From: Lacticaseibacillus suibinensis
GTDB lineage: Bacteria > Bacillota > Bacilli > Lactobacillales > Lactobacillaceae
NCBI RefSeq assembly: GCF_003946175.1
Contig: NZ_RHOK01000002.1
Location: 122,815-186,814 of the forward strand
Direction: 5' to 3'
DNA: 64,000 bases
Part shown: piece by piece, positions 55,584 to 64,000 of the stretch
How positions within the stretch are numbered: position 1 is the first letter of the stretch
Layout of the letters: every line of letters begins with the position of its first letter
Position numbers and translations under genes: made by a program
The notes under the pieces: generated by a model
The model's database searches: none
What the model saw: the letters and a program-made list of their open reading frames with translations, nothing else
Told to the model about the DNA's origin: nothing

Positions 55584-55907
55584 TTGAATGTTTATCATGC
55601 GCTGAAAATGATTCAGATCGAGCACCAGCCCCTCAATCATCGCCAGGTCGTGATCACCGATGAAAACGGCAAGCCGCTTTCGCAGCTGACCGATCTGCTC
55701 AGTGATTGTCTCAGTAAAATCGACCTATTCGTTGATTTGGCCAGCACCGACACCGCCAGCGATGTCATCGATGACCTGCATTTGCTGACGCCCTTGCCGA
55801 ATGACGTGCTGGACGAATACCAAAAAGTCCTCGATCAGCCGATTCAGGCGATTAACGTCGCTTTGCACAAGGCCTTAGTCGAGCTGGTATATTTGCCGCT
55901 GATGTAA
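55584..55907 (+). CDS. Small acidic protein of unknown function
   Basis: A 107-residue, acidic, soluble protein that I do not recognise. It is mostly helical in appearance, with an Asp/Leu-rich centre (DLASTDTASDVIDDLHLL). I prefer the TTG at 55584, since GAGG lies 8 bases upstream. An in-frame GTG at 55575 is too close to that site. It has its own promoter and terminator. Confidence 0.6.
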   Translation: MNVYHALKMIQIEHQPLNHRQVVITDENGKPLSQLTDLLSDCLSKIDLFVDLASTDTASDVIDDLHLLTPLPNDVLDEYQKVLDQPIQAINVALHKALVELVYLPLM

Positions 55908-55920
55908 CCCTTGGCAAACG

Positions 55921-55955
55921 AAAGACCCGTTCACGGCAAGTGAGCGGGTCTTTTT
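55921..55955 (+). terminator. Terminator of the small acidic protein gene
   Basis: Stem AAAGACCCG.TCAC with its complement, followed by TTTTT. A further perfect hairpin CGAATGAAG/CTTCATTCG lies at 56001-56022 without a T run. Confidence 0.9.
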
Positions 55956-56134
55956 GCCAGCGCGGCGATAGACTTAGCCCGCCTGGCAAGTGATGCTACT
56001 CGAATGAAGCAGCCTTCATTCGTGGCTGGAGCTTACAACACGCCGATAAAAGCGTCAAATTAGTAATCGTATTATCAATTTTTCGATAGCACAGTCGCCT
56101 GCGCGCTGAGGCGTTCAATTTGGAGGGGTCTCAC

Positions 56135-56386
56135 TTGGCAAAACAATCACCACCCACTATCACGTTAATTCTGCTGTTGACCGCTGGTTTTTTGCTGCCG
56201 CAGCTTGGACTGTCCGCCTTGGCCATGGGTTGGTTCGCGCTCCTACTGCCGCTGCTCGGCTTTTTGTGCCTGCGCCTGGCCGCCCGCCAGCCACTCGCGC
56301 CGCAGTACCATCGGCTCGTGGTGTGGGGCCAACCGTTAGCCGCCGTCATGGCCCTGTTAATTTTGAGCAAACTTATTCAAGGCTAG
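56135..56386 (+). CDS. Small hydrophobic membrane protein
   Basis: An 83-residue protein with about three membrane segments. No family is recognised. The TTG at 56135 is preferred because GGAGGGG lies 6 bases upstream. It is followed after 14 bases by the GNAT gene and is likely cotranscribed with it. Confidence 0.6.
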   Translation: MAKQSPPTITLILLLTAGFLLPQLGLSALAMGWFALLLPLLGFLCLRLAARQPLAPQYHRLVVWGQPLAAVMALLILSKLIQG

Positions 56387-56400
56387 AAAGAAGTATTCTT

Positions 56401-56931
56401 GTGAAAATTAAACCCTTAACCCCGGCGGATTTTGCCGCCAGTTTAACTCTGATTACCACTGCCTTCGCCACCGCGCCGCATACCGATGGCAATGAGGCCA
56501 ACCTGGTGGCGGCCCTGCGGCAAAGCCCGGACTATCATGCAGACTATGACGTCGGTGCCTTCACTGACGATGGCGCCTTGATTGGCCACGCCTTGCTCTC
56601 CAAGGCCACCATCCAAAACGTCACGCAGGCTTGGCCAATCTTTGTGCTCGCCCCGCTGGCCGTCTTGCCTGCGTACCAAAGTCAAGGCGTCGGCGGTGCG
56701 CTGATCACGTACCTGGAGATGCAAGCAGGGGAAGATGCCCGGCGTGCCATCTCAATTCTCGGCGATCCTGCTTATTATGGCCGCTTCGGCTACCAACCAG
56801 CGGCCAATTTCAACGTGCAGGCGCCGTTTGAAGTGGAATCCAAATACTTTCTCCTCCGGCCGATTGTTGAGGGCGGGTTAACTGGCGTCAGCGGCACCTT
56901 GCATTACGATCCGGCGTTCGGTCTGACTTAA
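56401..56931 (+). CDS. GNAT N-acetyltransferase, YhbS-like
   Basis: A 176-residue acetyl-CoA-dependent acetyltransferase. LAVLPAYQSQGVGGALI is the acetyl-CoA loop, and ILGDPAYYGRFGYQPA is the hallmark of the YhbS group. The substrate is unknown. The GTG at 56401 is chosen (AGAAAGAAG upstream). The same frame is open further upstream, but only through the previous gene. Confidence 0.85.
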   Translation: MKIKPLTPADFAASLTLITTAFATAPHTDGNEANLVAALRQSPDYHADYDVGAFTDDGALIGHALLSKATIQNVTQAWPIFVLAPLAVLPAYQSQGVGGALITYLEMQAGEDARRAISILGDPAYYGRFGYQPAANFNVQAPFEVESKYFLLRPIVEGGLTGVSGTLHYDPAFGLT

Positions 56932-57024
56932 TTTACAGAAAACCGGGGTCAATACCGGAGCAAAACTTTCATCAGGCCCGCGAACGTGGTAACTTAAACC
57001 TTATAGTTTCATTTGGAGGTTATC

Positions 57025-58374
57025 ATGAAAGACCAAGAACCAAAGCCAGCCACTGCGCCGGTTAATTTACCCCACCACATGACCATTCACTGGCACCGTT
57101 TTGCCAAAGGGGAAGCCCTGCCTGTCACCCAGGTACGCCTGACCGAGCGGGCCACCATTGTTGGCCGCGTGGGGCTGATGATGCTGGCCTGCGGCACTGG
57201 GGCGTGGCGGGTGCGCGAGGCCATGAACACCATTGCCCGCGCCTTGGGGCTAACTTGCAGCGCCGACGTCGGCCTCATCACGCTGGAATACACCTGTTTT
57301 GAAAATGGCCGCCATTATTCCCAGACGCTAGCCTTGCCCAGCAGCGGTGTCAACACCGACCGCCTGCACGCCATGGAAGTCTTCGTCAACCATTTCGAGG
57401 AAGACTGCACGGACTTAACTGTGCATGAAGTGCATGAGCGCCTGGATGCGATTCAGCGCCGCTCCGGCAACTTCTCACCGCTGCAGGTGGGCCTGGCGTC
57501 GGCACTGGCCTGCGCGGCCTTCGTCTTTCTGCTGGGCGGCGGCCCGATTGAAATGCTCTGTGCCTTTTTCGGTGCTGGGGTCGGCAATTACACCCGGCGG
57601 AAAATGATTGACCGCCACATCACGCTGGTGGCGCATGTTGCCGTCAGTGTGGCGGCGGCGTGCCTCACCTATTTTGCCGTTTTCAAGCTCCTAGAAATGA
57701 GTTTTCACATTGCGGCAGCGCATGAAGCAGGCTATATCGGCGCGATGCTGTTCGTCATCCCCGGTTTCCCCTTCATCACTTCTGGTCTGGATATGGCCAA
57801 GCTCGACATGCGCTCTGGGTTAGAACGCGGCACCTTCGCCATTTTGACCATTGTGGTCGCCACCCTCACCGGTTGGGTGGTGGCGATGCTGGTGCAATTC
57901 CATCCGGAAAACTTTCTGCCGCTGGGCCTGTCGTTTTGGCCGCTGCTGGGGCTGCGGATTATCGCCAGCTTCTGCGGGGTGTTCGGCTTCTCGATTATGT
58001 TCAACAGTCCCGTGCCCATGGCCACGATGGCTGGGCTGATTGGGGCGCTCGCCAACACACTGCGCCTGACGCTGTCCAGTAGCGCCGGCCTGCCGCCTGC
58101 TGCCGCGGCATTTCTCGGCGCGCTGCTCGCCGGGCTACTGGCTTCGCTGGCCAACCGGCGCGACGGCTACCCGCGGATTTCGCTAACCGTCCCTGCCATT
58201 GTCATCATGGTGCCAGGGCTTTACATGTATCGTGCCATGTTCAACCTCGGTTTGAGCAATGTTGACGTCGGCGGCAGCTGGCTGATTCAAGCGGCAATGA
58301 TGGTTGTTGCTTTACCACTGGGGCTCGCCATGGCGCGGATCATCACTGACCCCACCTGGCGGCATGCGGATTAA
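57025..58374 (+). CDS. ThrE-family threonine/serine exporter, fused two-domain form
   Basis: A 449-residue protein. Residues ~40-270 fit DUF1212 (GLMMLACGTGAWRVREAMNTIARALG) and the C-terminal part fits DUF3815. The two are separate proteins in many Firmicutes but fused in corynebacterial ThrE, a threonine/serine exporter. About ten membrane helices are expected. I chose the ATG at 57025, with GGAGG upstream. It is a single-gene unit. Confidence 0.88.
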   Translation: MKDQEPKPATAPVNLPHHMTIHWHRFAKGEALPVTQVRLTERATIVGRVGLMMLACGTGAWRVREAMNTIARALGLTCSADVGLITLEYTCFENGRHYSQTLALPSSGVNTDRLHAMEVFVNHFEEDCTDLTVHEVHERLDAIQRRSGNFSPLQVGLASALACAAFVFLLGGGPIEMLCAFFGAGVGNYTRRKMIDRHITLVAHVAVSVAAACLTYFAVFKLLEMSFHIAAAHEAGYIGAMLFVIPGFPFITSGLDMAKLDMRSGLERGTFAILTIVVATLTGWVVAMLVQFHPENFLPLGLSFWPLLGLRIIASFCGVFGFSIMFNSPVPMATMAGLIGALANTLRLTLSSSAGLPPAAAAFLGALLAGLLASLANRRDGYPRISLTVPAIVIMVPGLYMYRAMFNLGLSNVDVGGSWLIQAAMMVVALPLGLAMARIITDPTWRHAD

Positions 58375-58385
58375 CCTTGGAATCG

Positions 58386-58422
58386 AAAACTCGCTCTGAC
58401 CGCGGTCAGAGCGAGTTTTTTT
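58386..58422. terminator. Bidirectional terminator
   Basis: A perfect 13-bp palindromic stem (CTCGCTCTGACC-G/C) with AAAA before and TTTTTTT after. It serves the ThrE gene and the convergent SDR gene. Confidence 0.92.
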
Positions 58423-58425
58423 GAG

Positions 58426-59478
58426 TTAGGCTTCTGCCCGCAAAATCTGTAGCGTATGCGCTAGCCCTGTTGCCATATCGAACTGGGCATGCCAGCCCAG
58501 CGCTTGCAACTTACTTGGATCCAGTAATGCTTTCGTGGCTTTACTGAACCCGGCCTGCTCCACGGCGTCTGGCAGTTCAAACACCACCTGATTGCCGGAT
58601 TCTTTGGCAATCATTGCCGCTACGTCTTTCAGCATCACATTCGAGGCCTGATCCGCAATGTTATACGCCTCGCCATTGACCCCGGCCAGCAGTACCATCA
58701 ACAGGCCCGACACGGCATCGGCGACGTACGTATAGGAATAATGCTGGGTGCCAGCACTTTTCAGCACGATATCCTCACGCGCCACGCCATTGCGGATGAA
58801 CTGGGTCATCGCCTTGGTGTCACTGCGCGCCAGCGTTGGCCCGTAGCTGCGGGTCAGCCGCGGAATCACAACATCCAGTCCTTTTTGCCGCTTGTAGGCC
58901 TGGCACAAGGCCTCGCCGGCGCGTTTGCTTTCCGGATAGCCGGCACGCAAGGTGTTGGAGTCAATGTAGCCGCAGTAATCTTCCTTGAACAGCTCTACAT
59001 CCCCGCGGTTTTCGCCGTAAATCTCATTGGAAGAGGCAAACGCGAACCGCTGGGCGTGATGCTCCACGGCGAATTCAAGTAGGTTTTGCGTGCCGATGAT
59101 ATTGGCGGTAATCGTGCCAATCGGGTCATTGGCATATGCCACCGGATGCGTGTTGCTGGCCAGATGGAGCACAAAATCCACGTTGGCGATGGCCTCGTCG
59201 GTCATGGGTAAATTGACATCATGGCTGACAAACGTGAAATGCTTATCATCCCAATAGTCATTAAACCGCGCCTTGGCATGCGCTTCACTGCGCCCTAGGG
59301 CGATAATGTGACAGTCGCGCTGTTGGGTGTGATTTTGCTGCATCAACACATCAATCAGAAAACTCCCAATTAACCCGCTGGCGCCGGTAATCAAAATCGT
59401 CTTACCTTGGAGCTTGTCCCAAGGTAAAGCCAAGGCCGCAGTTGCGGCGACGTCTTGTTGGTATAATGCTGATTTCAT
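58426..59478 (-). CDS. NAD-dependent epimerase/dehydratase (extended SDR)
   Basis: A 350-residue nucleotide-sugar-type SDR. GASGLIGSFL binds NAD, SSNEIYG and YPESK hold the catalytic Ser, Tyr and Lys, and RSYGP follows. It resembles UDP-glucuronate decarboxylase or dTDP-sugar epimerase enzymes. No glycosyltransferases are nearby, so the pathway is unclear. The ATG has GGAGG upstream. Confidence 0.88.
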   Translation of the reverse strand: MKSALYQQDVAATAALALPWDKLQGKTILITGASGLIGSFLIDVLMQQNHTQQRDCHIIALGRSEAHAKARFNDYWDDKHFTFVSHDVNLPMTDEAIANVDFVLHLASNTHPVAYANDPIGTITANIIGTQNLLEFAVEHHAQRFAFASSNEIYGENRGDVELFKEDYCGYIDSNTLRAGYPESKRAGEALCQAYKRQKGLDVVIPRLTRSYGPTLARSDTKAMTQFIRNGVAREDIVLKSAGTQHYSYTYVADAVSGLLMVLLAGVNGEAYNIADQASNVMLKDVAAMIAKESGNQVVFELPDAVEQAGFSKATKALLDPSKLQALGWHAQFDMATGLAHTLQILRAEA

Positions 59479-59564
59479 GCTGCACCTCCGAGTTTTATCA
59501 TACCTTGAACGGCCGCCAAACGCTAGGTCACAGTCGAAGCCCGGGCCGGCCAGCCTCCGCAGTA

Positions 59565-59665
59565 AGGGGCTTTGCAGGTAGGCCGAGACCGGTCTTTGAA
59601 TCGCCCTGGGAGCACAGCAGACCCAGTATCCAAGCGGAGCCCGCCGGCAGTGCCACGGCCCGCCT
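59565..59665. repeat. Family-2 element, diverged copy
   Basis: The blocks GTAGGCCGAGACCGG, GAGCACAGCAGACCC and CCAAGCGGAGCCCGCCGG match 52463-52545 in the same order. The arms are less complementary than in the other copies. It lies between the SDR and GH1 genes. Confidence 0.6.
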
Positions 59666-59677
59666 TTACATCCCTAG

Positions 59678-61162
<1,485 letters not shown>

Positions 61163-61191
61163 TCGTAGGAAGGGGCTATGACGTACCCCCT

Positions 61192-61368
61192 TTAAGAAAG
61201 GACCGAGACTCGGAAATCACGAAGATTTCTTGCCCCGGTCCTTTTAGTTTGATTGAGAGCCAAGGAAGCGAACAGCCGCTTCGTCACCTTCTCAAGTTCA
61301 TTGGCGTCGAGCGTTTCGCCCGCTTGCAGGCGCAGCAGCAGCTCGGCAATGCGGTAGTTACTGTTCAT
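61192..61368 (-). CDS. Small hypothetical protein
   Basis: A 58-codon frame starting 18 bases after the stop of the lipoprotein gene, with GGAG upstream. The first 40 residues (NYRIAELLLRLQAGETLDA) look like a real helical protein, while the last 18 are encoded by the terminator. Probably cotranscribed with the lipoprotein gene. No family is recognised. Confidence 0.45.
   Translation of the reverse strand: MNSNYRIAELLLRLQAGETLDANELEKVTKRLFASLALNQTKRTGARNLRDFRVSVLS
61197..61246. terminator. Bidirectional terminator
   Basis: Stem AAAGGACCG/CGGTCCTTT with an inner GGAAATC/GATTTC stem. T-rich on both sides. It closes the second GH1 gene. Confidence 0.85.
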
Positions 61369-61385
61369 CCTGATGCTCCACTCGA

Positions 61386-62426
61386 TTACTCGACCTTGGC
61401 CCCATTCTCTTCCATTTTGACGCGAATCGCCTGAAGCATGACCATGTCATCCTCATTCGAATCACCGGTGAACATCTTTTCCTCCAAGCTGCTCATCGTC
61501 TCGGTAAACGGTTCACTATGACGATACTTTTTGTCGGGGTTCTTCGAGTTGTCAATCTGGTACGTCACCGCGTCAGCCGTCACCCCTTTCAGGAAAAACG
61601 GCATGACATAAATCTGATCCGTCGGCTTGGATCCTGGACTATAGATCTTGCTGCCATGATCAGCCAGAACGAAATTCCAGCTTGGCTCTTCCACAATTGA
61701 TTCATAGGCGTAACGAAGGGAAAAACCGGACTGTTTGAGAAACGCCAACACGAAGAAATCATCGTCAGTGGGAATCACCGCTGCCGCACCACTGGCGTCG
61801 TGGCCTTCATCATCCAGAAAGCGTGACTTATCGCGATAAAAAATGGCGTGGTTCATCGGATCCAGCAGCACCGTGTGCAGCTTCTTGCCGATTTTCCGTT
61901 GGGCCAACGTGTAAAACGTCCCCGCGTCAGCAATGTACCAGTTGTTCCAGAGATTCAGCCCGGTTTGGCCGTTCATGGTGGTTTGTTTGGCGGCAACCCA
62001 GTTGGCTTGGCGGTATTTGTCGCCAGCAGTGAGGGTCGGCCCCCCGACACTGCCCCCGTTGCTGCTGGACAGGGCTTCTTGATCTTCTTTGGTGCGCACC
62101 TCGGGATCGTAAGTCAACTTGGTTTGCCCGTCGTTGTCCAGTCCGGTCAGTGTCACTGCGTTTTGCGCGAAGTTCATGATGGTGAGATTGCTGGCATTCG
62201 CCGCGTAACCATACCATTTGCCTTGCATCTTTTTTGGAATCGTCACCGCCTTAAAGTCCTTGGCATACTTGGGCTTAGATTCCTTCACTTTGACGATGCT
62301 TGACGATTTGGCTGCGCTACGACTGCTGGCACTCGCCTTGTTGCCGGTTCCAGCACCACTTTGCCCGCACGCCACAAGCCCCAAAGCTAGCGGCACAACC
62401 GCCAGCCATAACCTCATTTTTTTCAT
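61386..62426 (-). CDS. Lipoprotein of unknown function
   Basis: A 346-residue secreted lipoprotein with lipobox LVACG, Cys at residue 20, a Ser/Ala-rich linker (residues ~22-48) and a folded domain that begins MQGKWYGYAAN, reminiscent of lipocalin-like strands. The function is not known. It starts with AAGGAG upstream and lies next to another surface protein on the same strand. Confidence 0.7.
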   Translation of the reverse strand: MKKMRLWLAVVPLALGLVACGQSGAGTGNKASASSRSAAKSSSIVKVKESKPKYAKDFKAVTIPKKMQGKWYGYAANASNLTIMNFAQNAVTLTGLDNDGQTKLTYDPEVRTKEDQEALSSSNGGSVGGPTLTAGDKYRQANWVAAKQTTMNGQTGLNLWNNWYIADAGTFYTLAQRKIGKKLHTVLLDPMNHAIFYRDKSRFLDDEGHDASGAAAVIPTDDDFFVLAFLKQSGFSLRYAYESIVEEPSWNFVLADHGSKIYSPGSKPTDQIYVMPFFLKGVTADAVTYQIDNSKNPDKKYRHSEPFTETMSSLEEKMFTGDSNEDDMVMLQAIRVKMEENGAKVE

Positions 62427-62507
62427 ACCTTACTCCTTTGCCCCAGTGAATGTTTGACATCGCCACATAGCTTAGCATCTCAGTCGGACATAATGTGTCG
62501 CGCGCAG

Positions 62508-62531
62508 CAAAAAAGCCCGCACGCAGCGGGC
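62508..62531 (-). terminator. Terminator of the membrane-anchored protein gene
   Basis: Stem GCCCGC/GCGGGC with a 5-base loop and six T residues on the minus strand. Confidence 0.85.
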
Positions 62532-62544
62532 AAAATCACAGCAT

Positions 62545-63615
62545 TTAGTTGATGGTTACTTCGCGGTCGCCTTCCAGCAAAGCCTTGCCGGTGAAGGGAT
62601 CATAGGTGATTTGGCCGCGAGCGTCGGCACCGTCATCGAAGTGCCCGCCGCGATATTCAATCACCAACACGCGCACGATGCGAATCGGGTCTTTCACGAT
62701 GGCTTGATACAGCTTATCCGTGATTTCCCGGCGGTTGAATTCGGGCACCTGAATGCGTTCCATGATCGCCTGGCGGTTGTAGTAGATCTTCGGCGATTGG
62801 TTGATGTTGGCGTTCTTGTCGGCGTCGTGCAACTGATAGGCTTGCGTCACCTTGCTGGCAAGGGTTTGCTTCAGATACGCCGCTGTGGCTTTTGAGCCGA
62901 CCGTGGCAATATCGTTCAACTCCTCTTCAAACAGCTTCGTCTTCACCGGTGCGGTCACCAAGGTCTCAAGCGCCGCCGCGGTAACATCCAAGTTCAACGT
63001 CTTGGTCGGCTTGACGACAGCCTGCTTGTCCGAATAGGTGGTCCAGAGGTGCTTGGACTTGTATTTGAACTGACCCAGCCGGAACTTACCGTTGTGCTTG
63101 GTGTACTTAATCGAGCCGTCGGTGTCGGCGGCTGGCGCGATGCGCAAAGTGGTGCCATCGTTGTAGTTGACGGCCACGATGTTGAACTGGCGCTTGATGG
63201 TCGCGGCGGTCATCGCCTTCTTCTTGGGCACGATGACGCCTTTGCGCGCCGTCAAGGTGAACTGACCGCTGTTGCCACCGGCGGTGATAGTGCCGCTCAC
63301 GGCCTGCTTGCTGTGTTGGCTCACCGTGCCGGTGGCGCCTGCCACGACAAATTGATTTTTGCTTTGGTAGGTCACCGCTTGGCCGGCATCCAATTGCACG
63401 ATGTTGTGCTTAATGGGATAAACCCGGCCATCCGCGAAGTATACCGCCTCATTTTGGGCGGTAAAATCGCTGCCGGTGGCAGTGGCGGTCACCGTCCAGG
63501 CCTGCCCTTCCAGCTTCGACTTGGCTGAGCGCGGCCACAGCATGTACCCCGCCGCTGCGACGATTGCGACCACAACCACGACCACCCACAGCCGCTTTGA
63601 TTGCATCCATTTCAT
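62545..63615 (-). CDS. Membrane-anchored extracellular protein of unknown function
   Basis: A 356-residue protein with one N-terminal membrane helix (residues ~8-28) and a large outside domain rich in beta-strand and Thr/Lys. No family is recognised. I chose the ATG at 63615 because GGAGG lies 7 bases upstream. The 46 codons before it in frame have no ribosome binding site. Confidence 0.65.
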   Translation of the reverse strand: MKWMQSKRLWVVVVVVAIVAAAGYMLWPRSAKSKLEGQAWTVTATATGSDFTAQNEAVYFADGRVYPIKHNIVQLDAGQAVTYQSKNQFVVAGATGTVSQHSKQAVSGTITAGGNSGQFTLTARKGVIVPKKKAMTAATIKRQFNIVAVNYNDGTTLRIAPAADTDGSIKYTKHNGKFRLGQFKYKSKHLWTTYSDKQAVVKPTKTLNLDVTAAALETLVTAPVKTKLFEEELNDIATVGSKATAAYLKQTLASKVTQAYQLHDADKNANINQSPKIYYNRQAIMERIQVPEFNRREITDKLYQAIVKDPIRIVRVLVIEYRGGHFDDGADARGQITYDPFTGKALLEGDREVTIN

Positions 63616-63749
63616 GATGAGTCCTCCTAAGTTATCTATACTTGACGCCTCCTTGAGGATACCAAACCGGTCGGACACCACATGACGCGTAATAAAAAAG
63701 CCCGGAAATTGCGGCAAAAATATGTTTGCGTATGGTCGCTTCAAGCATA

Positions 63750-63777
63750 GCACCAGGGAGACCAGGTGCCTTTTTGT
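63750..63777 (+). terminator. Terminator-like hairpin near the right edge
   Basis: Stem GCACC.GG/CC.GGTGC followed by TTTTTGTT. No plus-strand gene precedes it, so its role is unclear. Confidence 0.5.
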
Positions 63778-64000
63778 TATTTAAAAAGGGACTAGACTAT
63801 TAACACCAAAACTTCTAGACCCCACAAAAAGTCCCAGCTGACGCGTGAAAACGGCGCTACGATATTTAGAGTTGATAGGCAATTTGCCTGCTAACTCCTT
63901 TTTCTATACCATTTTTATATTCGAGTACACAAACGGGACATCACACAGTCCCTTTGTCACTCGTCCGACCAAAGAAAAGAGAAATGGAGTGTGCGTGATG
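63774..64000 (+). promoter_or_regulatory. Promoter and structured leader of a gene beyond the window
   Basis: TTGTTA (63774-63779) and TATTAA (63798-63803) are 18 bases apart. The leader holds a GGGACT...AGTCCC pairing, a terminator-like hairpin (63869-63897, then CTTTTTC) and a GGGAC/GTCCC hairpin (63935-63952). It ends at TGGAG and an ATG at 63998-64000, the start of the next gene. The leader class is not recognised. Confidence 0.5.

Overview
The window looks like a chromosomal segment of a GC-rich lactic acid bacterium of the Lactobacillaceae, most like the Lacticaseibacillus group. This is inferred from gene content: walRK-yycHI-walJ with htrA and rlmH nearby, dltXABCD preceded by its own two-component system, manLMN with manO, a lysine-riboswitch-controlled amino-acid ABC importer, lactose/cellobiose-type PTS proteins with GH1 phospho-beta-glucosidases, CIRCE-controlled small heat-shock genes, and strong AGGAGG ribosome binding sites throughout. 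I see no rRNA, tRNA, CRISPR array, prophage or intact insertion sequence.

Layout. 0-8 kb: an MmcQ-like gene end, a DUF1304 protein, a lipoprotein, a Vsr-like nuclease-fold protein, an XRE regulator, an MFS exporter, rlmH, an OYE-family oxidoreductase and an anion permease with a switch-like leader. 8-12.4 kb: a beta-glucoside locus (GH1 enzyme, PTS IIA, IIB, divergent GntR regulator) with no EIIC. 12.7-17.5 kb: an SPC-type metal P-type ATPase, a DUF998 protein, two Hsp20 genes behind a CIRCE element and a HesB-like protein. 17.6-17.95 kb: a gene-free cluster of DnaA boxes. 18-26 kb: htrA and the walRK-HIJ cell-wall regulon, packed with hairpin repeats. 26-30.5 kb: an amino-acid binding/permease fusion followed by argGH. 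30.6-39.4 kb: a ChbG-like deacetylase, a serine hydrolase, dltDCBAX and a two-component system. 39.6-42.9 kb: the mannose PTS. 43-46.4 kb: structured non-coding DNA, a lysine riboswitch and a lysine-type ABC importer. 46.7-50.3 kb: purine permease, Nudix hydrolase and a short pyruvate kinase. 50.7-52.1 kb: a pilin-like/sortase locus split by a frame change. 52.7-64 kb: a P2-type ATPase, small proteins, a GNAT enzyme, ThrE, a nucleotide-sugar SDR, a second GH1 enzyme, two cell-surface proteins and, at the edge, an attenuator-like leader for a gene beyond the window.

The most unusual content is between genes. A family of about 120-bp imperfect palindromes (11 full and 3 partial copies) has paired arms that change together from copy to copy while several unpaired motifs stay constant, as expected of a selected nucleic-acid structure. 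Six full copies sit within or just ahead of the walRK-HIJ operon. A second, unrelated palindrome family occurs at three sites, including between dltB and dltC. Other candidates for new regulation are the two-state leader at 7011-7106, the paired hairpins with a shared loop at 43437-43604, and the attenuator-like leaders at 52622 and 63869.

Most genes fit one theme: envelope maintenance (wal, dlt, htrA, sortase, lipoproteins) together with sugar and amino-acid uptake under catabolite, ArgR-type and lysine control.
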